A DNA stretch of 64,000 nucleotides from Sphingomonas sp. CBMAI 2297 (GCF_029870595.1 NZ_JAPDIR010000010.1:1-64000); one strand, 5' to 3'; positions 1-10,683 are shown, counted from the stretch's first letter. A program made the numbers and translations. Notes: generated by a model not told the origin, from the letters alone.

Positions 1-43
1 GTGACGATCTAGGCACTCCCCTCCCTTCCAGGGAGGGGAGTGC

Positions 44-55
<12 letters not shown>
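1..55. repeat. Perfect 25-bp inverted repeat with 5-nt loop
   Basis: Bases 1-25 are the exact reverse complement of bases 31-55, with loop 26-30. The right arm contains the last codons and the TAG stop of the oxidoreductase gene. The arms run to the first base of the window, so the palindrome may extend further left. It could be a terminator-like hairpin, the junction of an inverted duplication, or a fold-back artefact if this is a contig end. Confidence 0.85.
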
Positions 56-1039
<984 letters not shown>

Positions 1040-1649
1040 TCGCCGTCTCCACCGCGAGCCAGGGGCGATCCTTTGCCATCCCGGCTTCGAATTTCGAAAT
1101 CGCGGTATCTTGTGCCAGCGTCATGCCGATCTCGTCCAGCCCTTCCATCAGGCATTGGCGGCGGAACGGGTCGAGATCGAAGGCGAAGCGATCCTGGAAC
1201 GGCGTGGTGACGGTCATCGTCTCCAAATCGATGGTGATCTCGTCGGTCCTCGCGACCTCGACCAGCCGATCGACCGCGTCCTGGGGCAGCACCACCGGCA
1301 CGATGCCGTTCTTGAAGGCATTGCCCGAGAAGATGTCCGAGAAGCTCGGCGCGATCACGGCCTTGACGCCCAGATCGGCGAGCGCCCAGGCGGCATGCTC
1401 GCGGCTCGATCCGCAGCCGAAATTGTCGCCGGCGACGAGCACGGGCGCACCGGCATAGCGCGGATCGTCGAAGACATTGCCCGGCTGCGCGCGCACGCTC
1501 TCGAAGGCGCCCTTGCCCAGCCCCTCGCGCGTGGTGGTCTTCAGCCAGTGCGCGGGAATGATGATGTCGGTGTCGATGTTGCTCGCGCCCCACGGATAGG
1601 CGCGCCCCTCGACCTTGCGAACGGCTTCCACTCTACACAACCTCCCCGA

Positions 1650-1766
1650 TCAGCGGGTGGCCGTGATCTCCGCCCTGGCCTCGCCCACCTTGCCCGTGGC
1701 CGCATAGGCCGCGGCCAGGCCGCTCAGCACCGTACCCGCAATCAACGCGACTAGCGCCCGCTTCAT
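1650..1766 (-). CDS. Tiny hydrophobic protein between leuC and leuD
   Basis: A 38-residue ORF with ATG at 1766 and TGA at 1650-1652. It begins MKRALVALIAGTVLSGLAAA, a signal-peptide or single-membrane-segment pattern, followed by a short polar tail (TGKVGEARAEITATR). An AAGGGG sequence lies about 6 nt before the ATG. Spacing is tight: 11 nt after the leuC stop and 18 nt before the leuD start. I do not recognise the family. It may be a real small membrane or exported peptide, or mainly serve to couple leuC and leuD translation. Position and ribosome-binding site argue for translation; function is unknown. Confidence 0.6.
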   Translation of the reverse strand: MKRALVALIAGTVLSGLAAAYAATGKVGEARAEITATR

Positions 1767-1777
1767 AAAACATCCCC

Positions 1778-3220
1778 TTACGCATCCTCCGACATCAGCT
1801 CCCTGACATCGGTGAGGCGCCCCCGGATCGCCGCTGCCGCCGCCATTGCGGGTGAAAGCAGGTGCGTCCGCGCCCCCGGACCCTGCCTCCCTACGAAATT
1901 ACGGTTCGAGGTGGAAGCACAACGTTCGCCGCTGGGAACCTTGTCGGGGTTCATCGCGAGACACATCGAGCAGCCCGGCTCGCGCCATTCGAACCCGGCC
2001 TCGCGGAAGATGCGGTCCAGCCCCTCCGCCTCGGCCTGGCGCTTGACCAGGCCGGAGCCCGGCACGATCAGCGCCTGGCGGATGCGGTCGGCGACGTGAT
2101 GGCCCTTCACCACCGCCGCGGCGGCGCGCAGATCCTCGATCCGGCTGTTGGTGCACGAACCGATGAAGACATGCTCGATCGGAACATCCTCCATCCGCAT
2201 GCCCGGGGTCAGCCCCATATAATCGAGCGACTTCCGCGCGGCGGCGCGCTTGGCGGGGTCCGCGAAGCTCTCCGGATCGGGCACGGCGCCGGTGATCGGC
2301 ACCACGTCCTCCGGGCTGGTGCCCCAGGTAAGCGAGGGCGCGATGTCGCTGGCCTGCAGGACCACGCTCTTGTCGTACACGGCGCCGGCATCGGTCGGCA
2401 GCGTCTTCCAATAGGCGACCGCGCGCTCCCAAGCCGCGCCGGCCGGAGCCATCGGGCGCCCCTTGAGATAGGCATAGGTCGTCTCGTCGGGCGCGATCAG
2501 GCCCGAGCGGGCGCCGCCTTCGATCGACATGTTCGAGACGGTCAGCCGCCCCTCGATCGACATGTCCCGGATCACGTCGCCCGTGAACTCGATGACATAG
2601 CCGGTGCCGCCGGCCGCGCCGATCCGGCCGATGATCGCCAGCACGACATCCTTGGGGCTCACGCCGAAGCCGAGCGCCCCATCGACGCGGATCTCGAGCG
2701 TCCTCGACTGTTTCAGCAACAGCGTCTGCGTGGCGAGGACATGCTCCACCTCGCTGGTGCCGATGCCGAAGGCCAGGGCGCCGAGCGCGCCGTGCGCGGA
2801 CGTATGGCTGTCGCCGCACACCAGCGTCGCGCCGGGCAGGGTGAAGCCCTGTTCCGGCCCGATCACGTGCACGATGCCCTGCCGCGCATCGAGCGCGTCG
2901 ATATAGGGCACGCCGAACTCCGCCACGTTCGCCCGAAGCGCGGCGAGCTGGCCGGCGCTCGCCGGATCGGCGATCGGCTGCATCCGCCCCGCCGCGTCCA
3001 CGCGTGGCGTGGTCGGCAGGTTATGGTCGGGAACCGCAAGGGTAAGGTCCGGGCGGCGCACCGGCCGCCCCGCCGCGCGCAGGCCGGCAAAGGCCTGGGG
3101 GCTGGTCACCTCATGGACGAGGTGGCGGTCGATATAGATCAGGCAGGTTCCGTCGTCCCGGCGCTCGACCACATGGTCGGCCCAGATCTTCTCGTAAAGG
3201 GTACGCGGTTGAGCGGTCAT
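1778..3220 (-). CDS. leuC: 3-isopropylmalate dehydratase large subunit
   Basis: Catalytic 4Fe-4S aconitase-type subunit of isopropylmalate isomerase; it pairs with LeuD. 480 residues, the usual length. Cluster ligands are visible as Cys356 (GSCTNSR) and Cys417/Cys420 (CSMC). PDHNLPT near residue 65 and the C-terminal [11 protein letters not shown] are family hallmarks. It heads a minus-strand unit leuC - tiny ORF - leuD - oxidoreductase. No leader-peptide attenuator with a leucine run was found in the 77-nt gap upstream. Confidence 0.97.
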   Translation of the reverse strand: MTAQPRTLYEKIWADHVVERRDDGTCLIYIDRHLVHEVTSPQAFAGLRAAGRPVRRPDLTLAVPDHNLPTTPRVDAAGRMQPIADPASAGQLAALRANVAEFGVPYIDALDARQGIVHVIGPEQGFTLPGATLVCGDSHTSAHGALGALAFGIGTSEVEHVLATQTLLLKQSRTLEIRVDGALGFGVSPKDVVLAIIGRIGAAGGTGYVIEFTGDVIRDMSIEGRLTVSNMSIEGGARSGLIAPDETTYAYLKGRPMAPAGAAWERAVAYWKTLPTDAGAVYDKSVVLQASDIAPSLTWGTSPEDVVPITGAVPDPESFADPAKRAAARKSLDYMGLTPGMRMEDVPIEHVFIGSCTNSRIEDLRAAAAVVKGHHVADRIRQALIVPGSGLVKRQAEAEGLDRIFREAGFEWREPGCSMCLAMNPDKVPSGERCASTSNRNFVGRQGPGARTHLLSPAMAAAAAIRGRLTDVRELMSEDA

Positions 3221-3297
3221 GCGGGCGCTTTAGTCGATTCTTGCGCACAGGCAAGCGTTCGTGCAATTTTCCGTCGCATAGTTGAACTATTCTCCGG

Positions 3298-4134
3298 TCA
3301 GCGGCCCAACCGCGCCGCCTCGCCCCTGAGATAGGCATGCAGCGCCGCGATCTCCATGTCGCCGAGCGCATGCACGGCGTCCCGCGCGACGGCCGATATC
3401 GGGCCGCGATCGCGCCCATGCCTCTCCATCCCGGTGCGCAGCAGCCTGTGGAAGGCGGCGGGACCCTGGCCGGCGGCCCGGGGCGCGAGCGCGGGGGCGA
3501 CCGGCCCGTCGCCCGGCACATGGTCGTCGCCCAGCCGGTGGCACGCGGCACAGGCGGTGTCGTAGACATAGCGGCCAGTCTCGGGCGGCCGATGCGCGGG
3601 GGCGAGCCGGACATGGCGAACGCTCTCCTCGAAGCTGCCGGTCAGCATGCCCAGGCGCGGCAGCGGGCCGTAGCTGGTCTCGACGCGCGAATCCCCCGCC
3701 CCCGGCTTCAGCGTGCGCAGCCAGGCGATGATCCGGCCGAGATCGTCATCGGCCCAGCTGCCAAGCGCCCGGCTGGGCATGCGGAAGAGCGTGCTGCCGT
3801 CGCGCTTCACGCCGTAGCGGATCAGCCGGACGAGCTCGGCGTCCGAATAGCCCGCGAGCTTGCGGGCAAGCGCCGGCGGGGCGATCGTGCCGGTCAGCCG
3901 GTCGCTGGTCCAGACGCGCCCCTCGCCGTTCGGCCCATGGCAGCCGCGACAGCCCGCCAGCCTGGCGAGCCTGCCCCCCTCGGCGATCGCGGCGGGATCG
4001 CGGGGAATGGCGACTCTGTCGTCCGGCACGGCATGGTTGCGCCCGATGATCCACTCGGAGCCGACGAACAGCCCGGCCGCCAGCACGATGGCGATCGCCA
4101 CCAGCGCCTCGAACAGCTTCACCGCACGCCGCAT
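3298..4134 (-). CDS. Membrane-anchored dihaem cytochrome c
   Basis: A 278-residue protein with an uncleaved-looking N-terminal membrane helix (about residues 8-29) and two periplasmic cytochrome c domains. Haem motifs are C62-RG-C65-H66 and C195-AA-C198-H199. Met119 in FRMPSRAL is a likely axial ligand of the first haem; the sixth ligand of the second haem is not obvious. Overall it resembles the dihaem cytochrome subunits that pass electrons from periplasmic dehydrogenases, but no dehydrogenase gene is adjacent, so the partner is unknown. A GGGGGG stretch precedes the ATG. Confidence 0.85.
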   Translation of the reverse strand: MRRAVKLFEALVAIAIVLAAGLFVGSEWIIGRNHAVPDDRVAIPRDPAAIAEGGRLARLAGCRGCHGPNGEGRVWTSDRLTGTIAPPALARKLAGYSDAELVRLIRYGVKRDGSTLFRMPSRALGSWADDDLGRIIAWLRTLKPGAGDSRVETSYGPLPRLGMLTGSFEESVRHVRLAPAHRPPETGRYVYDTACAACHRLGDDHVPGDGPVAPALAPRAAGQGPAAFHRLLRTGMERHGRDRGPISAVARDAVHALGDMEIAALHAYLRGEAARLGR

Positions 4135-4217
4135 CGGATTCCCCCCGGATTCCCCGGGGCGATCCAGAGCCTAGTTTCGTTACAGAGTCGCGACGAAGCC
4201 TGCCCCCGCCTTCCGGG

Positions 4218-5180
4218 TCAGCCGGCGCCCGCCATTTCCTTCGGCGAGACATAGGCCGGATCGTGCGCGAAGGGCAGCGGTCGTCCCGCCCGCAGCGCCT
4301 CCAGGACTTCCGCGAACCCGGTCTCGCACCGGAAGCCGAGGCGGCGCTCGGCGCGGGCGGCGTCGTAGACGCGGCCGATGCGCTCCGGGAGCGCCCAGCC
4401 CCGCGCCCGGTACAGCTCCGGCGCATCGGGGAAATAGCGCGCGATCACGGCGCCGGCATCGGCCTTGAGCGCGGTGCAGTCCGCCCGCGCGAAGGGCGTC
4501 GGCGCGGAGACGATGAAGACGTCGAAGCCGATCTCCGGCGCCTGTTCGAGCGCGCGCAGATGGGCCCGCGCGGCATCCTCCGCGGTCAGCCGGCGATACA
4601 GCAGCTCGTTCGCCTTCATGTTCTCGCCGGAGAGGCCCCGATCGGTGTCGTCCTCCTCCGGGAAGAAGCGGCTGGTGCGCAGCACGACGCAATTGAGCCC
4701 GTCGTTCAGCCAGGCCAGGCGGCAAAGCTGCTCGGCGGCGAGCTTGGTGACGCCATAGATGTTGCGCGGCTCGATCGGCCCCGCATCCTCGTCGAGCCAG
4801 ATCGCCATGTCCCCCGCCTCTTCGCGGATCGCCTGGCTGATCATCAGCGAAGTGGTGGACGTGAAGACGAACCGGTCATGCCCGGCACGGGCCGCCGCCT
4901 CGAGCAGGTTCAGCGTGCCGGTGACGTTGACATCGACGAACGCCTGGGCCGGATAGCGCGCGATATCGGGCTTGTGCAGCGCTCCGCCATGGATCACCGC
5001 CTCGATCCCGCGTTCGGCGAAGACCCGGTCGATCAAGGCGCGATCCGCCACCGATCCGATCACGTCGGTGTCCGCGCCGGGCGCGATGTCGAGCCCGGTC
5101 ACGACATGCCCCTCCGCGCGCAGCATCGGTGCGAGGAACCGGCCGAGCCAGCCGGACGAGCCTGTCAGGAGAATGTGCAT
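4218..5180 (-). CDS. NAD(P)-dependent epimerase/reductase (extended SDR)
   Basis: A 320-residue extended short-chain dehydrogenase, the nucleotide-sugar epimerase type. The Rossmann motif GSSGWLG is at residues 7-13, with Asp31 at the end of the second strand (suggesting NAD preference), a TSTTS active-site serine/threonine segment near 108-112 and YGVTK (Tyr142, Lys146) as the catalytic pair. Complete and of normal length. It could act on a nucleotide sugar or another carbonyl substrate; nothing nearby fixes which. A small hypothetical ORF lies 20 nt upstream on the same strand. Confidence 0.85.
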   Translation of the reverse strand: MHILLTGSSGWLGRFLAPMLRAEGHVVTGLDIAPGADTDVIGSVADRALIDRVFAERGIEAVIHGGALHKPDIARYPAQAFVDVNVTGTLNLLEAAARAGHDRFVFTSTTSLMISQAIREEAGDMAIWLDEDAGPIEPRNIYGVTKLAAEQLCRLAWLNDGLNCVVLRTSRFFPEEDDTDRGLSGENMKANELLYRRLTAEDAARAHLRALEQAPEIGFDVFIVSAPTPFARADCTALKADAGAVIARYFPDAPELYRARGWALPERIGRVYDAARAERRLGFRCETGFAEVLEALRAGRPLPFAHDPAYVSPKEMAGAG

Positions 5181-5200
5181 GCGCGCCCGATAGACGAGCC

Positions 5201-5371
5201 TCAGCCGCGCCGCCAGTCCGACACGAGGTAGCGGCAGGACGGCGCGGTCCAGTGCGTCGAGAAATGCGAGGCCCCCGCCTCGCGGTCGCGCGCCGTCTCC
5301 AGATCGGCCGGCAGATCCAAGGCCACGAGAAACACGATCAGCCCGGTCAGGCCGCAGACCATCCTACGCAT
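5201..5371 (-). CDS. Small hypothetical protein
   Basis: A 56-residue ORF with ATG at 5371 and TGA at 5201-5203. The N-terminus is hydrophobic (CGLTGLIVFLVALDL), like a signal peptide or short anchor; the rest is polar with several Trp and His. The ribosome-binding site is weak (GGGG about 7 nt upstream). It ends 20 nt before the SDR gene on the same strand and may be co-transcribed. No family recognised; it could be a chance ORF. Confidence 0.4.
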   Translation of the reverse strand: MRRMVCGLTGLIVFLVALDLPADLETARDREAGASHFSTHWTAPSCRYLVSDWRRG

Positions 5372-5556
5372 GCACAAACCCCGTTACGCCCGTGCGCCGA
5401 TATCCCGGCACACCCTCTCCGGCAGGTTGCAGCAGTGCGACCTTGTGCTGCGGCGAGCCCCCATGCACCGGATGGTCATGCGGCGCCGCAGCGATGCGAC
5501 GAATCCGGACATGCGGGCGACCATGCCGCACGCATGCACGTCGAAAGCGGGGAGAT

Positions 5557-6240
5557 TCAGGCCAGGCTGGGGACGGTGGAGGCCCGGGCCTCGGCGGGTT
5601 CGCCCGCATCGGCCCATTCGGTGCGGCGCTTCACGCCGGGATTGAGGAACAGCACCGGCAGCTTGAGGAACAGCAGCTCGGAATGGATGAACCCGTCGAT
5701 CGCCCGCTCCCACCAGCGGGGATCGCGCTTGCCGTTCGCCCTGAGCCAGCCGTCATAGGGTGCCCAGTGGCTCGGCTCGTCCTTCTCGATGACCCGAAAG
5801 ATCTTCATCAGCACCTTGTCGTGCCGCACCAGCGGGTGCCGGAGCAGCACGTCGACCTGCTTGTAGCCACGCTGCTCGGTGAGGGAGATCACCCGGCACA
5901 GCTTCTCGAACTGCGCATCGTCGTCGATCACCGCCTGGGTATCGAGCTCGTCGATCGTGCGGCGGAACATGATCTCGACGAACCGGTCGATATGCCCGCA
6001 CGTCCGGTCGACCTGGAGCGGCATCTTGCCCTGCAGCTCGAACCAGCGCTTGAACATCACATAGTGCTTGCGCTCGTCGGCCCGGTGCTTCTCGATCGCG
6101 GCGATCAGCGCATGGTCGTCGGGCGCGCGCGCCTTCACCGCCTCGAGCACCCGGTCGATGCTCGTGTACCCGCGATGCTCGTTATAGATGTAGATCGAGC
6201 CCAGCAGGTCGAGATAGCGGCGGCGGAACCATGCTAGCAT
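5557..6240 (-). CDS. Ferritin-like domain protein of unknown function
   Basis: 227 residues, predicted helical and cytosolic. Two carboxylate/histidine clusters suggest a ferritin-like di-iron helix bundle: EKHRADERKH (Glu50, His52, Glu56, His59) and EKDEPSH (Glu151, Glu154, His157). It is not a bacterioferritin or Dps. The C-terminal third (WWERAIDGF... LPVLFLNPGVKRR) is unlike ferritins and may be a small membrane-contacting region. It stands alone, with about 185 nt of gene-free sequence downstream. Function is unknown; an oxygenase or oxidase role is possible. Confidence 0.65.
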   Translation of the reverse strand: MLAWFRRRYLDLLGSIYIYNEHRGYTSIDRVLEAVKARAPDDHALIAAIEKHRADERKHYVMFKRWFELQGKMPLQVDRTCGHIDRFVEIMFRRTIDELDTQAVIDDDAQFEKLCRVISLTEQRGYKQVDVLLRHPLVRHDKVLMKIFRVIEKDEPSHWAPYDGWLRANGKRDPRWWERAIDGFIHSELLFLKLPVLFLNPGVKRRTEWADAGEPAEARASTVPSLA

Positions 6241-6318
6241 CGAAGAATGCTACGCTTTTGTTTCCGCCCCCGCCAGTCACGCGAAGATTAATTCGCGGTC
6301 ATGTCGCCTTGCCGCCAC

Positions 6319-6969
6319 TCAGGCGGCGACGAGCGCCACCTCATATTTCGCCGTCGTCTTCTCCGCGACTTCCGCTTCGGTGACGCCGGGCGCCAGCTCG
6401 ACCAGGCGGAAGGGCGAATCATGGTCCGCACGCTGGAACACCGCAAGATCGGTGATGATCATGTCGACCACGTTCCTGCCGGTGAGCGGCAGCTCGCAGC
6501 TCGGCACGAACTTGGGATCGCCGTTCTTGGAGTTGTGCTCCATCACCACGATGATCTTCTTCACGCCGGCGACCAGGTCCATCGCGCCGCCCATGCCCTT
6601 GATCATCTTGCCCGGGATCATCCAGTTGGCGATGTCGCCGCCCTCGCTGATCTCCATCGCCCCCAGCACGGTCAGGTCGATATGGCCGCCACGGATCATC
6701 GCGAAGCTCTGCTCCGATCCGAAATAGACCGACTGGGGCAGCTCGCTGATCGTCTGCTTGCCGGCATTGATCAGGTCGGGATCGACTTCGTCGTCATAGG
6801 GGAACGGCCCGATGCCGAGCATGCCGTTCTCCGACTGGAGCGTGACCTCCACGCCTTCCGGAATATGGTTCGCCACCAGCGTGGGGATACCGATGCCGAG
6901 ATTGACGTAGAAGCCGTCGCGCAGCTCCTTCGCGGCGCGCGCCGCCATCTCATCGCGGGTCCAGGCCAT
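6319..6969 (-). CDS. scoB: 3-oxoacid CoA-transferase subunit B
   Basis: 216-residue beta subunit of a class I CoA-transferase (succinyl-CoA:3-ketoacid type), which activates or recycles acetoacetate-like acids in the cytosol. The catalytic glutamate is Glu47 in [10 protein letters not shown], and [15 protein letters not shown] is typical of the family. The in-frame open region continues upstream into the neighbouring gene; I start at ATG 6969, which gives the standard [12 protein letters not shown]-terminus. This ATG shares one base with the stop of the acid-phosphatase gene that separates it from scoA. Confidence 0.93.
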   Translation of the reverse strand: MAWTRDEMAARAAKELRDGFYVNLGIGIPTLVANHIPEGVEVTLQSENGMLGIGPFPYDDEVDPDLINAGKQTISELPQSVYFGSEQSFAMIRGGHIDLTVLGAMEISEGGDIANWMIPGKMIKGMGGAMDLVAGVKKIIVVMEHNSKNGDPKFVPSCELPLTGRNVVDMIITDLAVFQRADHDSPFRLVELAPGVTEAEVAEKTTAKYEVALVAA

Positions 6970-8039
6970 TATTTCTTCTCCTCGGCCGGATCGGCCCATT
7001 GCTTGTCCTTGGGGAACACGTCGTCCATCCCGCCCTTCAGGCCGCTGCCATAGACGGGGTTGGGCAGGATGAACCAGCCATGCCCCCAGAGCGGCGCGAT
7101 CAGCGTGTTGGCGGTGGTGTTGCGGCGGGCGGTAACCGACAGCTCCCTGGCGTTGAACAGGTCGCTGAAATCGCCCAGCTGGTCGCCGCCCATCGCGACG
7201 ATGCAATAGCGCTCGGCGATCTTCCAGCGCCGCTCGTCCTTGCCGCCGGGCGCGGCGTCGTCGCGCAGGATCAGCGTGTCGCCAAGCGTCACCGGCCCCA
7301 GCCCGGCATGGTCCAGCGCCTGGATCGTGAAGGCGGCGGTGCTCGCCGAGCGATTGGTGTTGTAGATCACGGTGATGCCGTCGCCGCGGATCGCCGCGAT
7401 CGTCTCGGCGGCGCCGGGCACCGCCTCCACCTTGTCGGCCCCGGTCTCTTCCCAGCGCGTCCAGCGGCCCTGGTCATAGCCGGGCCCGCGCCGGGCGGCG
7501 TCGCTCTCGAAGCCCAGGTTGAGCAGCACCGTCTCGTCCACGTCGAACACCACGGCCAGCGGACGCTTGCCGCAGGTCTCGAACCGGGGCGAGGTCAGCG
7601 TCGAATCGCGCGTCATCACGACCGAGGTGACCTGGCTCTTGTCGCGGCGGAAGCGCAGCTCGCCATGGATATAGTTCCACAGCGCCGCATAGGCCTGCAG
7701 GCTGAGCGCCGAAGCCTCGCCCGAGCCATAGAGGAACTGCATCTCGGGCGGCACGCCGCCCGGCGCGGCCACCGGCGCCGGCGCCGGCGCGGCCGGAACG
7801 CCGCTCGGCGGCGGCAGCCTGGTCAGGTTGGTGAGCTGGACCTTCTTGCCGTCCTCGGTCTCGAACACCTGGCCCGGCTGCGGCGCCGGCCGCTCGGCCT
7901 TGTCCTTCTTGCGCTTGTGATCCTGCGAGGTCTTGATCACGCCCGCCGCGGCGCCCAGCGGCACCGCCGCCGCGGCGATGCAGCCCGAAAGGCTGCCCGC
8001 GGCGAGCGCCAGGCCCGCGATCGCGCAGACCCGGTTCAC
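6969..8039 (-). CDS. HAD-family acid phosphatase lipoprotein
   Basis: 356 residues. The N-terminus is a lipoprotein signal with lipobox LSGC (Cys20). A charged, proline/alanine-rich linker runs to about residue 95. The rest is a class B acid-phosphatase / lipoprotein e(P4)-like HAD domain with VVFDVDET (Asp166, Asp168) as nucleophile and acid/base, and NTNRS as the likely motif II. The product should be a periplasmic or outer-membrane phosphatase. It sits between scoA and scoB and overlaps both (4 nt with scoA, 1 nt with scoB), so it is translationally coupled inside a cytosolic CoA-transferase operon. Confidence 0.85.
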   Translation of the reverse strand: MNRVCAIAGLALAAGSLSGCIAAAAVPLGAAAGVIKTSQDHKRKKDKAERPAPQPGQVFETEDGKKVQLTNLTRLPPPSGVPAAPAPAPVAAPGGVPPEMQFLYGSGEASALSLQAYAALWNYIHGELRFRRDKSQVTSVVMTRDSTLTSPRFETCGKRPLAVVFDVDETVLLNLGFESDAARRGPGYDQGRWTRWEETGADKVEAVPGAAETIAAIRGDGITVIYNTNRSASTAAFTIQALDHAGLGPVTLGDTLILRDDAAPGGKDERRWKIAERYCIVAMGGDQLGDFSDLFNARELSVTARRNTTANTLIAPLWGHGWFILPNPVYGSGLKGGMDDVFPKDKQWADPAEEKK

Positions 8040-8755
8040 GCCGCCCCCAGCGTCTCTGGGCGGGGCCGGGTGGTCCGGAACTCGATCTTCTTGTCATAGG
8101 GCGCACCGATGATCATGCGCTTCACATAGATGCCCGGCAGGTGGATCTGATCGGGATCGAGGCTGCCGACCGGCACCACTTCCTCCACCTCGGCCACGCA
8201 GATGCGCCCCGCGGTCGCCATCGGCTGGTTGAAGTTGCGCGCGGTCTTGCGGAAGATCAGGTTGCCGCTCTCATCGGCCTTCCAGCCCTTGATGATCGAC
8301 AGGTCGCTGCGGATGCCCCGCTCGAGGATATATTCCTCGCCGTCGAACAGCTTCACTTCCTTGCCCTCGGCCACCAGCGTGCCGACGCCGGTCTTGGTGT
8401 AGAAACCCGGGATCCCCGCCCCGCCCGCGCGGCAGCGCTCGGCCAGCGTGCCCTGGGGGCAGAATTCCACCTCGAGCTCGCCGCTCAGATATTGCCGCTC
8501 GAACTCCTTGTTCTCGCCGACATAGGAGGAGATCATCTTCTTCACCTGGCGGGTCCGCAGCAGCTTGCCCAGCCCCTCGCCGTCGATGCCGGCATTGTTC
8601 GAGGCGATGGTGAGGTCCCTGGTCCCCGCGTCGCGGATCGCGTCGATCAGCCGCTCGGGAATGCCGCACAGGCCGAAACCGCCCGCGCAGATCGTCATGC
8701 CGTCGAACAGCAGCCCTTCCAGCGCTGCCGTGGCGTTGGGGTAGAGCTTCTTCAT
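8036..8755 (-). CDS. scoA: 3-oxoacid CoA-transferase subunit A
   Basis: 239-residue alpha subunit of the class I CoA-transferase, partner of Sco[16 protein letters not shown] near the N-terminus, the SNNAG segment and [18 protein letters not shown] near the C-terminus are characteristic. It is first in a three-gene unit scoA - phosphatase - scoB and overlaps the phosphatase gene by ATGA (8036-8039). The 280 nt upstream, toward the divergent outer-membrane gene, should hold its promoter; I could not define boxes with confidence. Confidence 0.94.
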   Translation of the reverse strand: MKKLYPNATAALEGLLFDGMTICAGGFGLCGIPERLIDAIRDAGTRDLTIASNNAGIDGEGLGKLLRTRQVKKMISSYVGENKEFERQYLSGELEVEFCPQGTLAERCRAGGAGIPGFYTKTGVGTLVAEGKEVKLFDGEEYILERGIRSDLSIIKGWKADESGNLIFRKTARNFNQPMATAGRICVAEVEEVVPVGSLDPDQIHLPGIYVKRMIIGAPYDKKIEFRTTRPRPETLGAA

Positions 8756-9035
8756 CCGCGATTCTCTCCTGACTTCGCCCGGGGCGATAGTCCGGCGCGG
8801 AAGCCCGGGTCAAGCGAACCTGAATGGACTTTCAACTTCGCTGCGCCGCAGCAAAGGCCGGGGCCGCCCGCCATCCAACCTGAACAGGAGATGATCGAAT
8901 CCGGCGGTGTGGCGCAAAGGCAACACGGCAGGATTGTAATTAAATTGCCATATTGCACTGCGGAATCGGAGGCCTACGTAGAGGCCCGGATGGCCATCCG
9001 AACCTGAGTATCAAAGTCCAAAGGTAGGAAAAGAA

Positions 9036-9572
9036 ATGCGAATTCTCGCAACGACCGCGCTCGCCCTCGTGGCGGCCACCGCAACCCCCGCCCTCGCGCA
9101 GGATGGCACCTTCCAGGGTCCGCGCGCCGAAGTGATCGGCGGCTGGGACCGCGTGAACGGCGATGGCGACGGCAAGTCGGGTTTCGTCTATGGCGGCGCC
9201 ATCGGCTATGACCTGCAGCGCGGCAAGGCCGTGTTCGGCGTGGACGCCGAAGTGACCGGCTCGACCACCAAGGCCACCGATGCCGGCGTCACCGTGAAGG
9301 CCGGCCGTGACCTGTATGCGGGCGTCCGCGCCGGCGTCGCCGTCACCCCGACCACCCTGATCTACGCCAAGGGCGGCTACACCAACGGCCGCATCACCGG
9401 CGAGACCGGCAATGTCCGCGTCTCCGACAATCTGGACGGCTTCCGCCTGGGCGCCGGCGTCGAGCACGCCTTCGGCCAGCGTCTCTACGGCAAGGTCGAG
9501 TATCGCTACTCGAACTACAGCCAGGACGTGGAGCGTCACCAGGTGCTCGCCGGCCTCGGCGTCCGCTTCTGA
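9036..9572 (+). CDS. Small outer-membrane beta-barrel protein (opacity type)
   Basis: 178 residues with a clear signal peptide (cleavage likely after residue 21, ALA-Q). The mature part alternates polar and hydrophobic residues in strand-like blocks (FVYGGAIGYDL, DLYAGVRAGV, LIYAKGGYTNG, RLYGKVEYRYSNY) and ends in Phe (GVRF), the pattern recognised by the BAM machinery. It resembles the 8-stranded OmpW/Opa-like porin-fold proteins common in alphaproteobacteria. AGGAAAAGAA precedes the ATG. A strong terminator follows, so it is probably monocistronic. Confidence 0.85.
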   Translation: MRILATTALALVAATATPALAQDGTFQGPRAEVIGGWDRVNGDGDGKSGFVYGGAIGYDLQRGKAVFGVDAEVTGSTTKATDAGVTVKAGRDLYAGVRAGVAVTPTTLIYAKGGYTNGRITGETGNVRVSDNLDGFRLGAGVEHAFGQRLYGKVEYRYSNYSQDVERHQVLAGLGVRF

Positions 9573-9592
9573 TCTTCCGATCCGAGCAGGAA

Positions 9593-9623
9593 GGGGCCGC
9601 GCGGGCGACTGCGCGGCCCTTTT
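9593..9623 (+). terminator. Rho-independent terminator after the outer-membrane protein gene
   Basis: GGGCCGCGC pairs with GCGCGGCCC across an 8-nt loop and is followed directly by TTTT. It lies about 20 nt after the stop codon. Confidence 0.8.
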
Positions 9624-9653
9624 CCGTTTGCGGTTCCGCTGCGATAGCGCCGC

Positions 9654-9932
9654 ATGCTCGCACTTCTTCTCGCCTGGATCGTCGCGGTGAACCTGTGGAC
9701 GATGCTGCGCTTCCGGCAGGACAAGCGCCGTGCCGCCGCCGGCATGCGCCGCGTCCCGGAGGCGCAACTGCTCCGGCTCGCGCTGCTGGGCGGCACGCCG
9801 GGCGCGTTCGCGGCGCGGCGGCTGTTCCGCCACAAGACCCGGAAGCAGCCCTTCTCCACCCGGCTCCTGCTGATCGCGGCCGCGCAACTGGCCGCCGCGA
9901 TCGCGCTGGTCGTCCTGTGGCTCCGGCAATGA
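9654..9932 (+). CDS. DUF1294 membrane protein
   Basis: 92 residues. It matches the DUF1294 pattern: a first membrane helix (LALLLAWIVAVNLWTML), a basic loop with the conserved LLGGTPGAFAARRLFRHKTRKQPF segment, and a second helix at the C-terminus. Inner membrane, function unknown. It stands alone between the barrel-protein terminator and a convergent GST gene 4 nt away. The start is ATG; no strong ribosome-binding site is visible. Confidence 0.8.
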   Translation: MLALLLAWIVAVNLWTMLRFRQDKRRAAAGMRRVPEAQLLRLALLGGTPGAFAARRLFRHKTRKQPFSTRLLLIAAAQLAAAIALVVLWLRQ

Positions 9933-9936
9933 GCGC

Positions 9937-10683
9937 CTAGGGCCCGTCGTCCAGCATGATCGAGCGGTGCGGCGCGCGCCCGCCATAGCTCTGTTCGGCC
10001 ACCCTGGCCCCCGCCGCGCGCAGCGCGTCCGGCCGATCCGGCGAGCGCACCCCGACGATCGCGGCTTCGAACTTCATCGTCCCGGCAAAGGCCGGCACCG
10101 CCCGCACCCGCTCCAGCCAGCCCGCCGTGCGCGGCCAGCGCGCCGCGTCGATCTCGAACCCGGCGAGCGAGGCGTTGCGGAAGAAGCACGCATAAGTGAA
10201 GTCCGCGGTGCAGACATGGTCGAACAGAAAGCCGTCCGCCGGCGCCCGCGCCTCGATCCAGTCGAGCGCCTCGGGCAGGTCGCGCGTCGTCACCTGCGCG
10301 ATCAGGGCGTGGTCGGGCTCGCGCTTCCAGACATAGGGGACGATCGTCTTCTGGTAGAAGAGCCGCCAGATGATCAGGTCGCCGAGCCGGCTGTCGGCAT
10401 ATTCCTCCATCCAGCGCGCCTTCGCACGATCGGCGGCGCCCCGGGGCATCAGCGGCGGCGCGGGCCAGCGCTCGTCGACATATTCCGCGATCACGGTCGA
10501 ATCGTTGAGCACCAGCGCGCCGTCGATCAGCACCGGGATGCGGCGCAAGGGGCTCACCCGAGTGAATTCCTCGGTGCCGTAGAAGGGCACGATCGGGTCC
10601 ATCTCATAATCGACGCCCTTGTGATCGAGGGCGACGAATACCTTGCGGGCATAGGGCGACACATGATTGCCAATGATCAGCAT
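9937..10683 (-). CDS. Glutathione S-transferase family protein
   Basis: About 248 residues. The N-terminal thioredoxin-like domain begins MLIIGNHVSPYARKV, with Ser9 and Tyr11 as candidate glutathione-activating residues, RRIPVLIDG for the cis-Pro loop and NDSTVIAEY for glutathione binding. The C-terminal part is helical. I start at the ATG at 10683 rather than the upstream in-frame start, because family members begin at this point. It is divergent from the ThDP-enzyme gene across 47 nt. Substrate unknown. Confidence 0.85.
   Translation of the reverse strand: MLIIGNHVSPYARKVFVALDHKGVDYEMDPIVPFYGTEEFTRVSPLRRIPVLIDGALVLNDSTVIAEYVDERWPAPPLMPRGAADRAKARWMEEYADSRLGDLIIWRLFYQKTIVPYVWKREPDHALIAQVTTRDLPEALDWIEARAPADGFLFDHVCTADFTYACFFRNASLAGFEIDAARWPRTAGWLERVRAVPAFAGTMKFEAAIVGVRSPDRPDALRAAGARVAEQSYGGRAPHRSIMLDDGP

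Noticed and set aside
1862..3334. Long plus-strand open frame opposite leuC
   Set aside because: Antisense shadow of leuC caused by high GC codon bias; the translation is Arg/Ala/Gly-rich with no domain.
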